DNA of 64,000 nucleotides from NCBI GenBank assembly GCA_020912385.1, contig CP087211.1, positions 2,418,001-2,482,000 on the forward strand. The letters run 5' to 3'. Under the pieces are notes generated by a model, which saw only the letters and a list, made by a program, of their open reading frames with translations, did not search any database and was not told the DNA's origin. Shown one piece after another: positions 1 through 10,928 of the stretch. How positions within the stretch are numbered: position 1 is the first letter of the stretch; every line of letters begins with the position of its first letter. The position numbers and the translations under genes are program-made. This DNA is from Neofusicoccum parvum (Eukaryota; Ascomycota; Dothideomycetes; Botryosphaeriales; Botryosphaeriaceae).

Positions 1-786
1 CCCGGCCTGATCCTGCTGTGCTCGTGGATGGACGCCAGCCTGCGGCACGTGGCCAAGTACACCACCTACTACCAGGCCCTGTACCCGGCCACGCCCATCC
101 TGCTGGTGACGTGCGCGACCAACGACTTCTTCTTCAGCACCGCCGCGCGCCAGAAGCGGGAGCTGGCCCCGGCCCTGGCCGCCATCTGCTCGTACTGCCC
201 GGCCACCACCATCAACGGCAGCGGCAACAACAGCAGCAACAGCTCCACCGCCGACGGCGGCGGCCTCTTCGTCCACGCCCTCTCCAACGGCGGCTGCGGC
301 CACCTGGCCATGATATGCGGGCAGTACCGGCTGCTGACGGGCGCCCCCCTACCCGCGCGCGCCGTCGTGTACGACTCGGCGCCGGGGCGGTCGCGCTTCA
401 AGCAGGGCTTCGCGGCGATGAGCATGGCGCTGCCGTCGTTCCCGCTGGTGCGCTGGCCGCTGCAGGCCTTCATCGCCGCGCTGCTGGTCGTCTTCTTCCA
501 CCTCCCGCCGCTGCTGGGCGTGCAGACGCTGTCCATGCAGATGCGCGACGTGCTCAACGACCCCGATCACCTGGCGCCCGCCGCCCCCCGCACCTACGCC
601 TTCTCCGCCGCCGACGCCATCATCCTGGCCGCCGACGTCGAGGAGCATGCCGCCGAGGCGGAGGGCGCCAAGGGACTGAGCGTGCGGCGCGTGGTGTTCG
701 AGGGGAGCCCGCACGTGGGCCACATGAGGCAGGAGCCGGCGCGGTACTGGGAGATGGTTGCGATGGCGTGGGAGAAGAGGGCTTGA
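1..786 (+). CDS. DUF829 / TMEM53-PaxU family protein, 5' truncated by window edge
   Basis: The frame is open from base 1 and ends at TGA 784-786, giving the last 261 residues; the start lies outside the window. The visible N-terminal motif LCSWMDA followed by a conserved RHVAKYT segment, the VYDSAPG motif, and the C-terminal SPHVGHMRQEP segment match the DUF829 family, an alpha/beta-hydrolase-like fold (human TMEM53; fungal PaxU, found in indole-diterpene clusters). A hydrophobic stretch near residues 155-175 (FIAALLVVFF) may be a membrane segment or a buried strand. A Gln/Asn/Ser-rich low-complexity insert lies near residues 65-80. The exact reaction of the family is not settled and nothing nearby suggests indole-diterpene synthesis, so only the family is called. 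Confidence 0.8.
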   Translation, partial: PGLILLCSWMDASLRHVAKYTTYYQALYPATPILLVTCATNDFFFSTAARQKRELAPALAAICSYCPATTINGSGNNSSNSSTADGGGLFVHALSNGGCGHLAMICGQYRLLTGAPLPARAVVYDSAPGRSRFKQGFAAMSMALPSFPLVRWPLQAFIAALLVVFFHLPPLLGVQTLSMQMRDVLNDPDHLAPAAPRTYAFSAADAIILAADVEEHAAEAEGAKGLSVRRVVFEGSPHVGHMRQEPARYWEMVAMAWEKRA

Positions 787-1676
787 GAGAGGAAAGAAGG
801 GAAAAAAACTCTTCGGGCGGTGGAAATGAATTGGTGGGTCCGATTGCTAGGAATGCGGACGGAGGGAAAGAAGGGCGTTTTGGCGATTGACTAGACTTTT
901 TTATTTCCCCCGTGGGGCAGGACGGGTGCCCCGGCGGGTGTTTTGGATGGATCTTCAATTCCGTTGGATTGCACGCCTTACCTGCCACGAGACACCTGGA
1001 TGTAGTAATTCCGGGACGTCAGCGTGTTTGTTAGCATATGGATTTCTATCCGGGGGAAAGAGGAGGGACAGGACAGGCAATATGGCCCATGTGAAGCACC
1101 AATCTCCGCGTGAGCCGCAACACTTTTTTCTCTTCGGTCCCACGATCCGTTTGACGTCAGTGCTGGCGTAGTGCGGGGTAGCGGGGGCGCCCAGGGCTCG
1201 ATTTCTGGACCCTTTGCTGCACCCAACGGACCCTCAACACCAACGACTCGTCGAATGTTTGCTGCCGGATGCTCTCACGTTCCGCAAGGGGCATTCTTTC
1301 CCCGCAACGCGTGACGCGCCCGGCGCGTGGCCGCGCCAAACCTTCCCCGACCGGCGCGAAGTCCGCGGGGCACACGCCAGCCGCGGGGCAATCATTCCCC
1401 GACGCAGCTCCAGAGAGCTCCCAGACCATCGACGGCAGCTGCAACCCCACCAGAGCTCCAGAGCTGGCATCCCACATCCCACCACGAGCCAAACGCCGAG
1501 CAGATGGATTTAAAAAGGGCGGCTTGCGCCTTGCTCGGAGCCCGCTTCCAAGCATCCAATCCTCCCTCTCTTCTTCCCTCACCCCTCTTCTCTGCTCTGC
1601 TGAGCTCCATCCCCGTCCAGAAACCACACCCAGTCCAATCCCCGTCCTAACTCCGAGCCCCTCCACCACCGCCACC
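787..1676. other. Intergenic: 3' end of DUF829 gene and promoter of the oxidoreductase
   Basis: No gene is supported. A perfect CRE/ATF palindrome TGACGTCA lies at 1152-1159. A TTTAAAAA TATA-like element lies near 1506-1513. A CT-rich tract at about 1560-1620 precedes the ATG at 1677, typical of fungal core promoters. Confidence 0.5.
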
Positions 1677-2930
1677 ATGGCCCCGGGAGTCAACAACATG
1701 GACTCGCTCCACAACATGCCCGCCAAGGCGCCCACGCGGCAGGTGCAGATCGGCATCGTCGGGCTGGGCCGCATGGGCAAGCGGCACGCGAAGACGCTGA
1801 TGTACCGCACGCCGACGGCCAAGCTGGTCGCGGTGTGCACCATCAGCGAGGTCGAGTTGAAGTGGGCGCGCGAGTTCTGGGGGCCGGGCAGCGGCACGAC
1901 CGTGTACGACAACTACGACGACATGCTCAAGCACCCCGGGCTCGAGGCCGTGTGGGTGTCGACCAGCACCGACCTGCACGCGCCGCAGGCCAACGCGGCC
2001 ATCGCGAAGGGGCTGCACGTGCTGTGCGAGAAGCCGCTGAGCACCTCGCTGGAAGACGTACGTAACCGACTTGCCCGACGGCTGGATGGTGGTTGAGCTG
2101 ACGCGCAAAGCATGTTGTATCCCACAGGCCCGCTCCGTCGTCTCGGCCGCAGCCGCAAACCCGCATCTCAAGGTGATGGCCGGCTACTCGCGCCGCTTCG
2201 ACGCGTCGTACCGCGAGGCCAAGGCCAAGATCGACGCCGGCGCAATCGGCACGCCGTTCCTGGTGCGCAGCCAGACGGGCGACCTGCGCGACGACACGGG
2301 CTTCTTCGTGCGCTACGCGTCCAAGAACGGCGCCATCTTCGTCGACTGCAGCATCCACGACGTCGACCTGACGCTGTGGTTCCTGGGCGAGCACATCGTG
2401 CCCAAGACCGTCTTCGCCATCGGCACCCTCACCCACCACCCCGAGCTGGCCCAGTCGCGCGACGTCGACAACGGCATCGGCGTCATCGAGTTCTGGGACG
2501 GCAAGATGGCCTACTTCTACAACTCGCGCACCCAGGCCCACGGCCAGGACGTGTCCACCGAGATCATCGGCACCCACGGCAAGATCATGGTCAACCTGAT
2601 CCCGCGCATCGTGAGTCCTGCCTCCCACCCCACCCAGCAACGCAGCCGCTGACATCTCTCCAGAACCACATCCAGGTCGCCAACGCTGACGGCATCAACC
2701 ACGAGGTGCCGCCGGAGTACTGGGAGCGCTTCGAGGACGCCTTCGCCACCGAGGCCAACGAGTTCTGCGAGAGCATCGTCGACGACAAGCCCCCGCCGCT
2801 GTCCATGGAGCTCGGCCTCAAGGGCATGGAGATCGCCTGGGCCCTGCAGCACGCCCTGTGGTACAACAAGTCGATCCACTTCGACAGGAACGGCAAGAGG
2901 ATCGATGACCCCGCCGCCGTCAAGAACTAG
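1677..2930 (+). CDS. Gfo/Idh/MocA family NAD(P)-dependent oxidoreductase (inositol 2-dehydrogenase-like)
   Basis: Exons 1677-2057, 2128-2610 and 2664-2930 join in phase to 376 aa. A Rossmann motif GLGRMG sits at residues 29-34, the family CEKP motif at 117-120, and a second-domain HDVDLTLWFLGE motif supplies the conserved His/Asp of the sugar-binding half. The family oxidises or reduces sugars, inositols or their derivatives with NAD(P); no secretion signal is seen, so the protein is probably cytosolic. Start: the first ATG in good context (CCACCATGG); a second in-frame ATG is seven codons on. The C-terminus DPAAVKN is ordinary. A paralogue lies at 45075-46178. The actual substrate cannot be told from sequence; inositol dehydrogenase is the closest named type and is an inference. 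Confidence 0.88.
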
Positions 2931-3998
2931 GAGGAAAGAGAGAAGGAAAAAAAAAAGGGAAATTGACGGACCGGCCCGCAGCGAGACGGAAAGGTGGGCA
3001 CGGAGGGGTTTTCGAGACACTGCGGCGACGCCGGAAACGTGAAGGACCAAGTCGGATCTGGAAATGATCTTTGCTGCAGAGGGAGAGACGATACGGCCGT
3101 GGCGCACGACGATGATCGCGTGTTCTTTTTTAGATTAGAAATCCAATCGGAAGGCAGTTCTTATTGCTCTCATCTCTGTGCTCCCTGGATTAGGGACGAT
3201 ACGAATTATAGACGTGGTTCTCCAATAGCAAAGGGGTGGGATCGGCGGCATCATGTTGTAAGAGGCGTGAAACCTTGCGCACCATCATCGTCCTACCCGC
3301 CCCTCGCGCTCCTTATTCGCCGCTGACGCACCAGCCGCCGTCCGGAAAAACCTCCGGCCAGGGACGAGGTGGGTGGCCCAGGCTCTGGCACCACGCGGTT
3401 GCAGAATACAGCAAGCGCCCGCATTAAGCGAGTTTGGCGACGGTGCTTTTGACGATGGGGGGCGGTGAAGGGGGCCAGTCTGGTCTTATGGCTTGCCCGC
3501 CCCGCTCTGGCTCGGCGAATTCGCAGGCGGTACCCATTCGAATCTTCAGACGCCCCCTCCAAGACAAGAAAAGCACGGTTGAACGACAGGTCGCGGAGCG
3601 TGTGCCCTGGCCCTCTCTGCGTTTATGCTTTCGCTCGCCGAAACGCCATCGGCTCGGTGGACAGGCCCGAATGGAGCAGAAACCGCTGCCAATCCGACCT
3701 GGCGATGCAGCCCAGGTCCCGGCCGTAGAGGATCCCAACTAGGAGCGTTAAAAATGGCAGTGTGGAGAACGCAATATAAACCGGCATCCCTTTCGCCCTC
3801 TGGCGTGCGCGAACGGTAGCTTGGCTGCTGCCCCTCGCAGCTCAGACGACCCCGCCACCTTTCGAAAGGAACGCTGCCTCATTACGTCCGTGGCGTCCTG
3901 GCCCTGCAGCAAACAGGCCCCCATCGCGCGAGGAACGGGAGCTAAACGGCAGGCAAGAAGACGGGAGAATAAGAAGTAGGACGGAAGAATAGGAGGAG
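2931..3998. other. Intergenic: 3' UTR and promoter of the hydrolase gene
   Basis: No coding region is supported. A TATAAA element at 3775-3780 sits 219 bp upstream of the hydrolase ATG and could be its TATA box; the distance is long for that, so this is tentative. Confidence 0.35.
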
Positions 3999-5063
3999 AT
4001 GGAACGCCTTACCCGGAAGACCTTCACGACGTCACGCGCACTGACGTACACTTACTACGACACCCAACCGGCCACGCCGCCTCCTGCCACGACGGCGCCC
4101 TCTGCGGCCCGCGGCGCCCACCGCTTCAGCGACAATGGCGTCTACACCAAGCCGCCCATCCTGTTCCTGCACGGCTTCCCGGACAGCGCCTTCCTGTGGT
4201 CGCGCATCATCCCGGCGCTCCGGCCGCTCGGGCACCGCATGATCGCGCCCGACCTGCTCGGCTTCGGCGGCACGTCCAAGCCCGCCGACCCGGCCATGTA
4301 CACGTCCGACCTGATGGCCGCCGACCTGGCCGAGCTGCTCGCGGGCGAGGGCGTCGCGCAGGCCGTCGTCGTCGGCCACGACTGGGGCGCCTTCCTGGCC
4401 CAGCGCATGTGGCTCTGGCGCGGCCCCGCCCTGGTCGTCGGCCTGGTCCTGGTCAACGTCGCCTACATGCCGCCCGACCGCGAGTCGCCCTTCAGCCTGG
4501 AGTACCTGAACTTCGCGCTCGAGGAGGCCACCGGCCACGCCCGCTACGCGTACTGGGAGTACTTCACCGAGCCGGATGCGCCGGAGCTGACCCGCGATCG
4601 CCTGGAGAGCTTCTGGACCGCCCTGCACGGAAACCGGAACAACTGGCTGAGGGATATCTTCTGCACGCGCGGCGCGGTCCGGGAGTACCTGGAAGCGGAC
4701 CGGAGAGTTGAGCTACGGGAATATGCAAGGGAGGGCAACGGCTGGAGGGAGGAGTATATGGCCAGGATGGGGGAGTGCGGATTCGCTGCACCTTTCAATT
4801 GGTACAAAGTTTATGTTCTCAACCTGAACTGGGAAAAGGAGAGGCATATTCGAGGCGAGCGGTTGACCATTAGAGCTCCGACTTTGTTCATAGCCTGCTC
4901 GCGAGACGACATATGCTTGCCTTCATTCATTGAACCCCCAAGACAGGCAGGGCTGCTGCCGGAGTTGGAGATCAGACAGATTGACTCTACGCATTGGTGT
5001 ACGATGGAGAAGCCGGCCGAGGTGGCGCAGGCGCTGTACAGCTGGCTGGGAGAGAGGTGGTGA
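3999..5063 (+). CDS. Alpha/beta hydrolase, epoxide-hydrolase type
   Basis: A single exon of 354 aa. HGFPDS at residues 58-63 forms the oxyanion region, and GHDWG at 126-130 is the nucleophile elbow with Asp128 as nucleophile; Asp rather than Ser there is the mark of epoxide hydrolases and haloalkane dehalogenases. Asp303/304 (SRDDICLP) and His332 (DSTHW) would complete the triad. A cap region carries YWEYF, compatible with the Tyr residues that polarise an epoxide. Length fits soluble epoxide hydrolases (about 320-360). No signal peptide; cytosolic or peroxisomal, and the C-terminus (GERW) is not a canonical PTS1. Function is inferred from motifs; haloalkane dehalogenase is the main alternative. 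Confidence 0.85.
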   Translation: MERLTRKTFTTSRALTYTYYDTQPATPPPATTAPSAARGAHRFSDNGVYTKPPILFLHGFPDSAFLWSRIIPALRPLGHRMIAPDLLGFGGTSKPADPAMYTSDLMAADLAELLAGEGVAQAVVVGHDWGAFLAQRMWLWRGPALVVGLVLVNVAYMPPDRESPFSLEYLNFALEEATGHARYAYWEYFTEPDAPELTRDRLESFWTALHGNRNNWLRDIFCTRGAVREYLEADRRVELREYAREGNGWREEYMARMGECGFAAPFNWYKVYVLNLNWEKERHIRGERLTIRAPTLFIACSRDDICLPSFIEPPRQAGLLPELEIRQIDSTHWCTMEKPAEVAQALYSWLGERW

Positions 5064-8000
5064 GATAGCGGTAAATCGTAATGGAAGCTGCGTCCTTCAA
5101 TCAGCCCTCGGCTCAAACACAGCAGGGAATGTACGTCACGGTCGGAGTGTGTGAGCTGGTCGCGCAAGGGCCTCGGGGTCTGGGCCCGTGGCACAGCCCT
5201 GTCAAGAAACGGAATGCTAGATATTCCCTCATCTTATGCTTGTCGTCCAGCGGTTGGAAGGTTCGTCGGTCCGTCGAAGGGCCCGGTTTTCTCAAACAGC
5301 GTCATTGCACCGGGGAGCCTGGCGCACTACTCCGGCCCGCCCGGCTCCTGGCAGAAACACATTTACCTTCTTCCGCATTTCCTCAGCGTTTGAAAGCATG
5401 CAGCAAGGTAGAACGGCGTTCGCGCAGCCATTCCAATATCCTAAAGGAGCTCAACTTTCGGAGTCCTGGCGAGAGAGTGGAACGTGATAAATGCTGCTGA
5501 TTCCGGTAAAAAGCTCCCGCACTCCTTCTGGAAAGCATTCGCATATTTGTGCTGAGAAATGTTGATCCTTACCGTCAGGGTGCCAGAAATAGGATTGACA
5601 TGCTTTTCAGGTGAGAACGTGTCTTGGATGACGCATGGTGGAGTCGTCCATCCGTCTGGAAGTGCAGCAACTGTGCCTCTTAGATGCATGATGTGTGACC
5701 ACTGCAAGGCGGTTGCGGGATTTCAAAGCATCGCGTGCCGCCTTATCGGTGTGATGGAGATTCCGTGTGGTGATGCTGTCGCTGCGCTGGCCTGTGTGTC
5801 TCCGCCAAAATGTGGAGCGTGTGCGGTCGCTCGGCACGCAGGGCTGCCGAAATCATTGGACGTGGAGTGAAGGTAGAACGACGAATGACGAAACCCAGCA
5901 GACGCTTTGGGTAGGCGCGAGACACATTGCAGCCCGAAAGGAACGTGGCGGTGACAACAGCAAAGATGAGCTCGCGCTCTTGCTCTACGGGGATGGATGA
6001 CTGTCAGATGGGCTGAGGTCTCCTCAAAGTGCGTTCACAGAACCAAAGTAGCATAGCGGCAGCGTTGCAGAGTCGGCATCCAGCCAGCCGGTGGAGATAA
6101 ACGGTGTGACTTCACATCCAGTCAGATCGAAGTGGCATGGAATCAAGTAAAGAATTGCTGTCAGCGACGGCGACAGAAACTGATTGTCCCGGCACGGGCG
6201 GGATCAGCGATCGGCCGAGTGGTGGATCTGGTCTTGCTGCCCGGTGTGCTGCACGGCGTCCGCTGCAGCGGATGGACGAGCCTGCGCCTGGCTTGCCCCG
6301 GGACGGATCTCGATCGCCAGGAAAAAGCAGTGTTGGCTGGCAGGAGTTACATGCGGAGGCGCGTGGTCGACTCGTGTTGCAATGTTCCATGGCGGCGTCG
6401 AGAAGCAGTATCGGCGGGTTGACGCAATTTTCATCTGGCGACGGAGAGAAAGCACCGCTGGATACGCCGTGCGATTGCGCGCAGTCCCCAAGAATCGATT
6501 TGGTTGGGCAAGACCCTGCCAAGCCAATTAGTACGTAATGGGCAGGCGGCTATCAGAGCCAATTCGGAAATCCCGCACGCCCACGGCTGGGATTGGGCTG
6601 GTTCACGACACGCAGAGCGGGGGACATGTTGAGATGCGCGACTCGCTGCCGCTGGAGTGCAGCCAGCTCGCAGGAGAGGGATGCCAAGCCTGGAGAAGCA
6701 CCTAAGCACCTGGTCCATGATCCGTCGGTCTCGGCGCCCCCCAGGGGCCGCAGCGCGAGCTAGAGCGAAGCAGATCCGGCTTGGTTGGAGATCCAAATAT
6801 CTGGGGGAGATAGGGATGCTGTTTCGCTTCGCATTGCTGCCGGCGCACTGAGGGGCTGCCTCCCTGCGGTGGCGCGGATGAGGCCGGCAGCTTCTCACCG
6901 CATCGAGCCAATTTGTGCGAGGAGTGGGCGCGCTCGCGGCAGGTTAGTCACAGGAGCACCGTCTGGGGCCGCTGCGCATGCTTTTCCGATGCTCTGAATG
7001 GCCGTGGAGCGGAGAAGATGACGGCGGCGGTGAAACGGGAGAGAAGACAGCCAAGGCGTGATGGACGAGCGCTTGGCGGAGTGCCGGCGGGTGCCAAGGC
7101 AATGAATGGAACGGTAGGCGGAAGGAGTGCCGCCCAGTCCGGTTCCACTGGAAGAGACGCACGCCGTTGCCCTGGCTATATTGGCTGCTGGCGGCCTATC
7201 GGGCGGGCGGGAGGACCTCGGCGGAGGGAGCGGAGCAGACGTGGGCGTAGCACCAGTGTTCGAGAGAGGTGAGAGGAGCCCATCTTAAGTTCGCGCAGGC
7301 AGGAGGTCTGGTTGCACCTGGTCGCACGCGTGGAAGCACCGCGGCTGGCCGGTGCCCAAAAGCAAAGTTGCGGAGGAGCAGGGATGAGGGCCCAGTCCGC
7401 TGGCGCGGGAGCTGGCGCGGCGGCAGCGGTAGTGCGACAGACGGAGCAGTGCAAACGGTGCGGCCGACCTCGAGGCCGTCCTGGATGCCGGCCACGCGGT
7501 GGCGACGGGCGCGGCGGGGTTTTGAGGCGTGACGGCCACGGCCAGCTCGCTTGCGCGCACGCAGGGCGCCGTGCCAGCCGCGCAGACGTCAGGCGCGCGT
7601 GTCGGCGAACGTGCTGCTCGACGTCCCGTTGCATGTCGCACATGGCGGCGGCTTGGACGCGGCGCGGCGCCAAGCAGCCGGGGCAGGCAAGACTCTGGCG
7701 CGGTAGGGTCTGCGGCCATTGCCATGACACGGCTGCGGTTCGGGGAGGGGCTCCCGGCGTCGGAAGGCTGTGTGGAGGCTGGGGGACGCTCGAGCAGGGC
7801 GCGCAGGGCGAAGCAGAGCGCGGCTGCGAGGGCAGCTGCGGGCTCGTCCGGCGGGCAGCTGGTCGCGAGCGGCCCAGTGAGGCGCTGGGCTAGTCGGCCG
7901 AGCGCTGGATCGCACGACGGAGATGCGATTGCGATGACGGAAAAAGCGCGTAATTGGGGCCGGCGGCCGTGGGGGGTCACAGGCCAAGCCGCGCCCGTGG

Positions 8001-8388
8001 TGCCTCCATCGAAAATTACCGCGCTCGTCGGCCACAGAGCGCGAGATGATGAGCAGCCGCCCTCCTGCGTCCGCAAGCCCGCAAGTCCCCCACCCCTGAC
8101 GGCGGTAGCGAAACTTGCTTTCGCAGCAGTGCCTGCAGAAGAGCCGCACGCGGGCTCAGCCTTAACAGCGCGCGCCCCCGCCCGTCGCGCTCCCTCTGGC
8201 CCAGCGTTCCTGCCTGCTCCCTCCCACCAGCACCATACCCGCCCGCCGCCCCAGGTACCGCGAATGCGCCCACGGTGATCGCCACCTGCCCGATAAGCCC
8301 GCCCGCGTCCGCGTTGGGATCCGTACGTGCCGCTGCCGCCGCAGAATCTGCCAGCAACCTGCCCAAGACAGCGCGCCCAGCCAGCCCC
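5064..8388. other. Long gene-poor stretch upstream of a zinc-cluster gene
   Basis: Over 3 kb without a supportable gene. Reading frames here are short or are GC-driven frames with no recognisable domain. It becomes increasingly GC-rich toward 8.3 kb and may serve as an extended promoter or 5' leader for the gene at 8389. Confidence 0.4.
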
Positions 8389-9846
8389 ATGGCGACCGAG
8401 CACGCAGCCCCGACCTTCGCAGGCCCCAACTACCACCACTTCCAGCAGCCGCCCGCCTTCTCCAAGCCGTCGCCCGCCGTCTTCGTCGCCTCGACGCGCT
8501 TCAACTACCCCGCCATGGAGACGCAGCGCGAGCCGCCCAACAGCATCCAGCAGCACGCCCGCCGGAGCTCCGTGCCCTACAACGGCTCTTTTCGCCGCGC
8601 CCACACCACCGGCGACATGAGCAGCCAGATCGATGCCGACTGTGCGTAGCAAGCTAACTCGACTCCCAAACCGTCCGCTAAGTCTGCAGATGCCCGACGC
8701 GACAAGTGCGCCGCGGAGCGTCGCGACCAGAACCGCGAGTTCAAGAAGCCCTCGCCGCCGCCGTCGCTCGCCGACTCGGCCTGCTCCGTCTGCACCACGC
8801 GCCATTTCCAGTGCGACGGCAAGCGCCCGATGTGTAAGTCCCGCCAACTCTATCTTGCAGTGCCGAACGCCGTGTCACCCCAGCGTCACGTGCGCTACGT
8901 CATGTCACGCGCCGGCCCGGGCTAACTGCGAGCAGGCTCCGGATGCGAGAAGAACGGCTTCTCGTGCCACTTTATCGAGTCGCCGGCGTCGGACACGATG
9001 CCCCAGGGCCTGTCGGCTGACGACTTTGTTGGCGTCGGCGACCTGCCAGCGCCACTGGAACCGCACCGGGAGTTTATCGAGGGCGTGCGTCTGGTCTACG
9101 CCACCCTCGTCAAGATGCGCTACATCCCGGCCACCGAGCTGCAGTGGCCGCCTCACCACCAGCTGCTGTCCACCCTGGAGCCGCTGGGCTACGACGAACG
9201 CGTGATCGACATCATGCGCTTCCTGCCCTATCTGAAGAACACCATCGTGCAGCGCGCAAGCCCGGAGCTGGACCACGGGACCTACGGCATCAACTACCTG
9301 GACAAGGGCGAGGCCGAGGACATTCTGGAGGTCGCCAGACCAGAGGAATTATTCGTATTCAAGTCGTGCTCCGATTTCGGAAATTTCTACGTCTACAATG
9401 TTGCCACCAGAACCATGAAGCTCGCAACGCCCTACCAAATCTACAGCAAATGCGACGGAAGATCAGAATTCGACCACCTTAGAGACCGCCCCGCCGGTGA
9501 GGTGCTCAACGACCTCGTCCAGGGATACCGCGCCCTGACGCTCGTGCCCATGCGCGGCGCCCACGGATACCAACTCTCCTCGTCCCTTCCCGGATCCGAC
9601 ACGGAAATCAAGCGGCTGTACGCCAGGCATGGCTGGCCAAACAGGTTTGATGGTGATGCGTTTGAGAGGGCTCTCGCCGACTGGATTGAGCGCGAGAGCA
9701 AGAAAGCCCACGGAGATGTGGGCCAGATGACCCGTGTATCCGCCGTCGAGGCGCAGACCGGAAACCCTTCCAACAGGAGCATGCGCAGCACCCGCAGTCT
9801 CCGCGAAAGGCTCCATCTGACGCGCCGGTCGACGGCCAATAGATAA
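8389..9846 (+). CDS. Zn2Cys6 domain protein with uncharacterised C-terminal region
   Basis: Exons 8389-8641, 8690-8833 and 8936-9846 join in phase to 435 aa. A binuclear zinc cluster is present: Cys116, 119, 126, 133, 136 and 143, with spacing C-x2-C-x6-C-x6-C-x2-C-x6-C, matching GAL4-type DNA-binding domains. It is internal, about 110 residues from the N-terminus, and follows an Arg/Lys-rich segment (residues 87-104). The codon of Cys133 is split by the second intron. The region after it (residues about 150-330, including FGNFYVYNV and TPYQIYSKCDG) is not the usual fungal transcription-factor domain and I do not recognise it. The C-terminus is Arg/Ser-rich. The ATG at 8389 (context CCCCATGG) was chosen because no in-frame ATG precedes it. 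Presumed nuclear regulator; target unknown. Confidence 0.78.
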
Positions 9847-9905
9847 GGGCTTGGTAGTTCAACCTATGCTGTACCAGTCTGTCCTCGCGAAGCATGCACA
9901 GGCTT

Positions 9906-10928
9906 CTATCGTTGAAGCATCTGGTGACCGCTGTGTGCGGATTCCTCATCGGATGATTTTTCCGCCGCGTGGCTGATGATGCGGCTGGGGTGCCAGATGT
10001 TCTGAGAAAGGCGTTAGCAACACGGAAATTGCTGTCGGCGTCATGTTTTGGGACCACTTACGAAGATAATCATTGTGAGGAACATCAGAGACGCGTCGAA
10101 GATGTAAATGAACATCTCCTTGCTCATCAAATACCCGTCGGAGCCCTGGATGTACTCGACAACGCGGAACACGGACCGGACCATGATCAGGCAGCTGGCG
10201 ACGTACAACACCATCAGGAATCGTTGCCATGGCACCGTCAGCGAATCAACCTTGGCCGTTGGCACGCGGAGGATGCGCATGTGGAAGATGGCAGCGACGA
10301 GCATGAAGAGTCCGAAGAAAAGCAGTTGCACACAGAGGCCACCGATGATGATTCTCTCGCCCCACTTCACATCATTCTGCGTGTCTGCATTTGCAAGCAT
10401 ACCGCCACCTATGCTTGTCAGCACGGATCGTCCAAGAAGAAATCTGCGAATGCAACTCACCGGCGCTCTGTCCCAGGAAAGAGATCACGTCGCCCAGCAC
10501 AAAGATCTTCGTCAACCAGTTCACCCTGATGGGTGAGTGGGCCGATCCATCGGTCAAGCGGATGATGCGACCCAGAACCATGTAGATGGACGCGGCGAAA
10601 AAGGCGGGCGCGAGAAGGAGAGTCAGACTCTGCATGACGTATGGCCATGTCTTCCAGTCGGGAGACTGCCGACTGGAGATGAAGCGGCCAAGGTATCCAA
10701 CCGTTTCGACTACAGGGCCTCAATTAGCACTGCTTTCCTCTTGAGGCTCGCTCGCTTCTACTCACATATACCGCCAACGATGAACGGGATGAAGTACCAC
10801 GTTCTCCGTCTGAACAGCTGCCAAAGGTGGAACAGTGTCGAGTTGGCGAAGAGGGCAATGAAGACGACGGCCAAGGCCGTGGAAGGGTTGTAATGGTAAA
10901 GCACAAATTCTTCGGCCTCTTTTGCCAT
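9906..10928 (-). CDS. RTA1-like multi-pass membrane protein
   Basis: Exons 10928-10766, 10709-10461, 10408-10062 and 10001-9906 (minus strand) join in phase to 284 aa. Several hydrophobic helices are visible, for example ALAVVFIALFANSTLF, LLLAPAFFAASIYMVLGRII, IIIGGLCVQLLFFGLFML and MVLYVASCLIMVRSVF, consistent with the seven-helix RTA1 fold. Family hallmarks are VGGIFETVGYLGR, the LLAPAFFAAS..LGR segment, FRVVEYIQGSDGYL, and NIWHPSR after the last helix. RTA1/RSB1-type proteins sit in plasma or internal membranes and are linked to lipid translocation and resistance to 7-aminocholesterol or sphingoid bases. It converges tail to tail with the zinc-cluster gene, 59 bp apart. The precise substrate is unknown. 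Confidence 0.88.

Noticed and set aside
7285..8847. 520-codon minus-strand frame over the upstream region and first exons of the zinc-cluster gene
   Set aside because: Low-complexity Arg/Ala/Gly composition, no domain, and antisense to a gene with a clear six-Cys cluster; a GC-driven frame.
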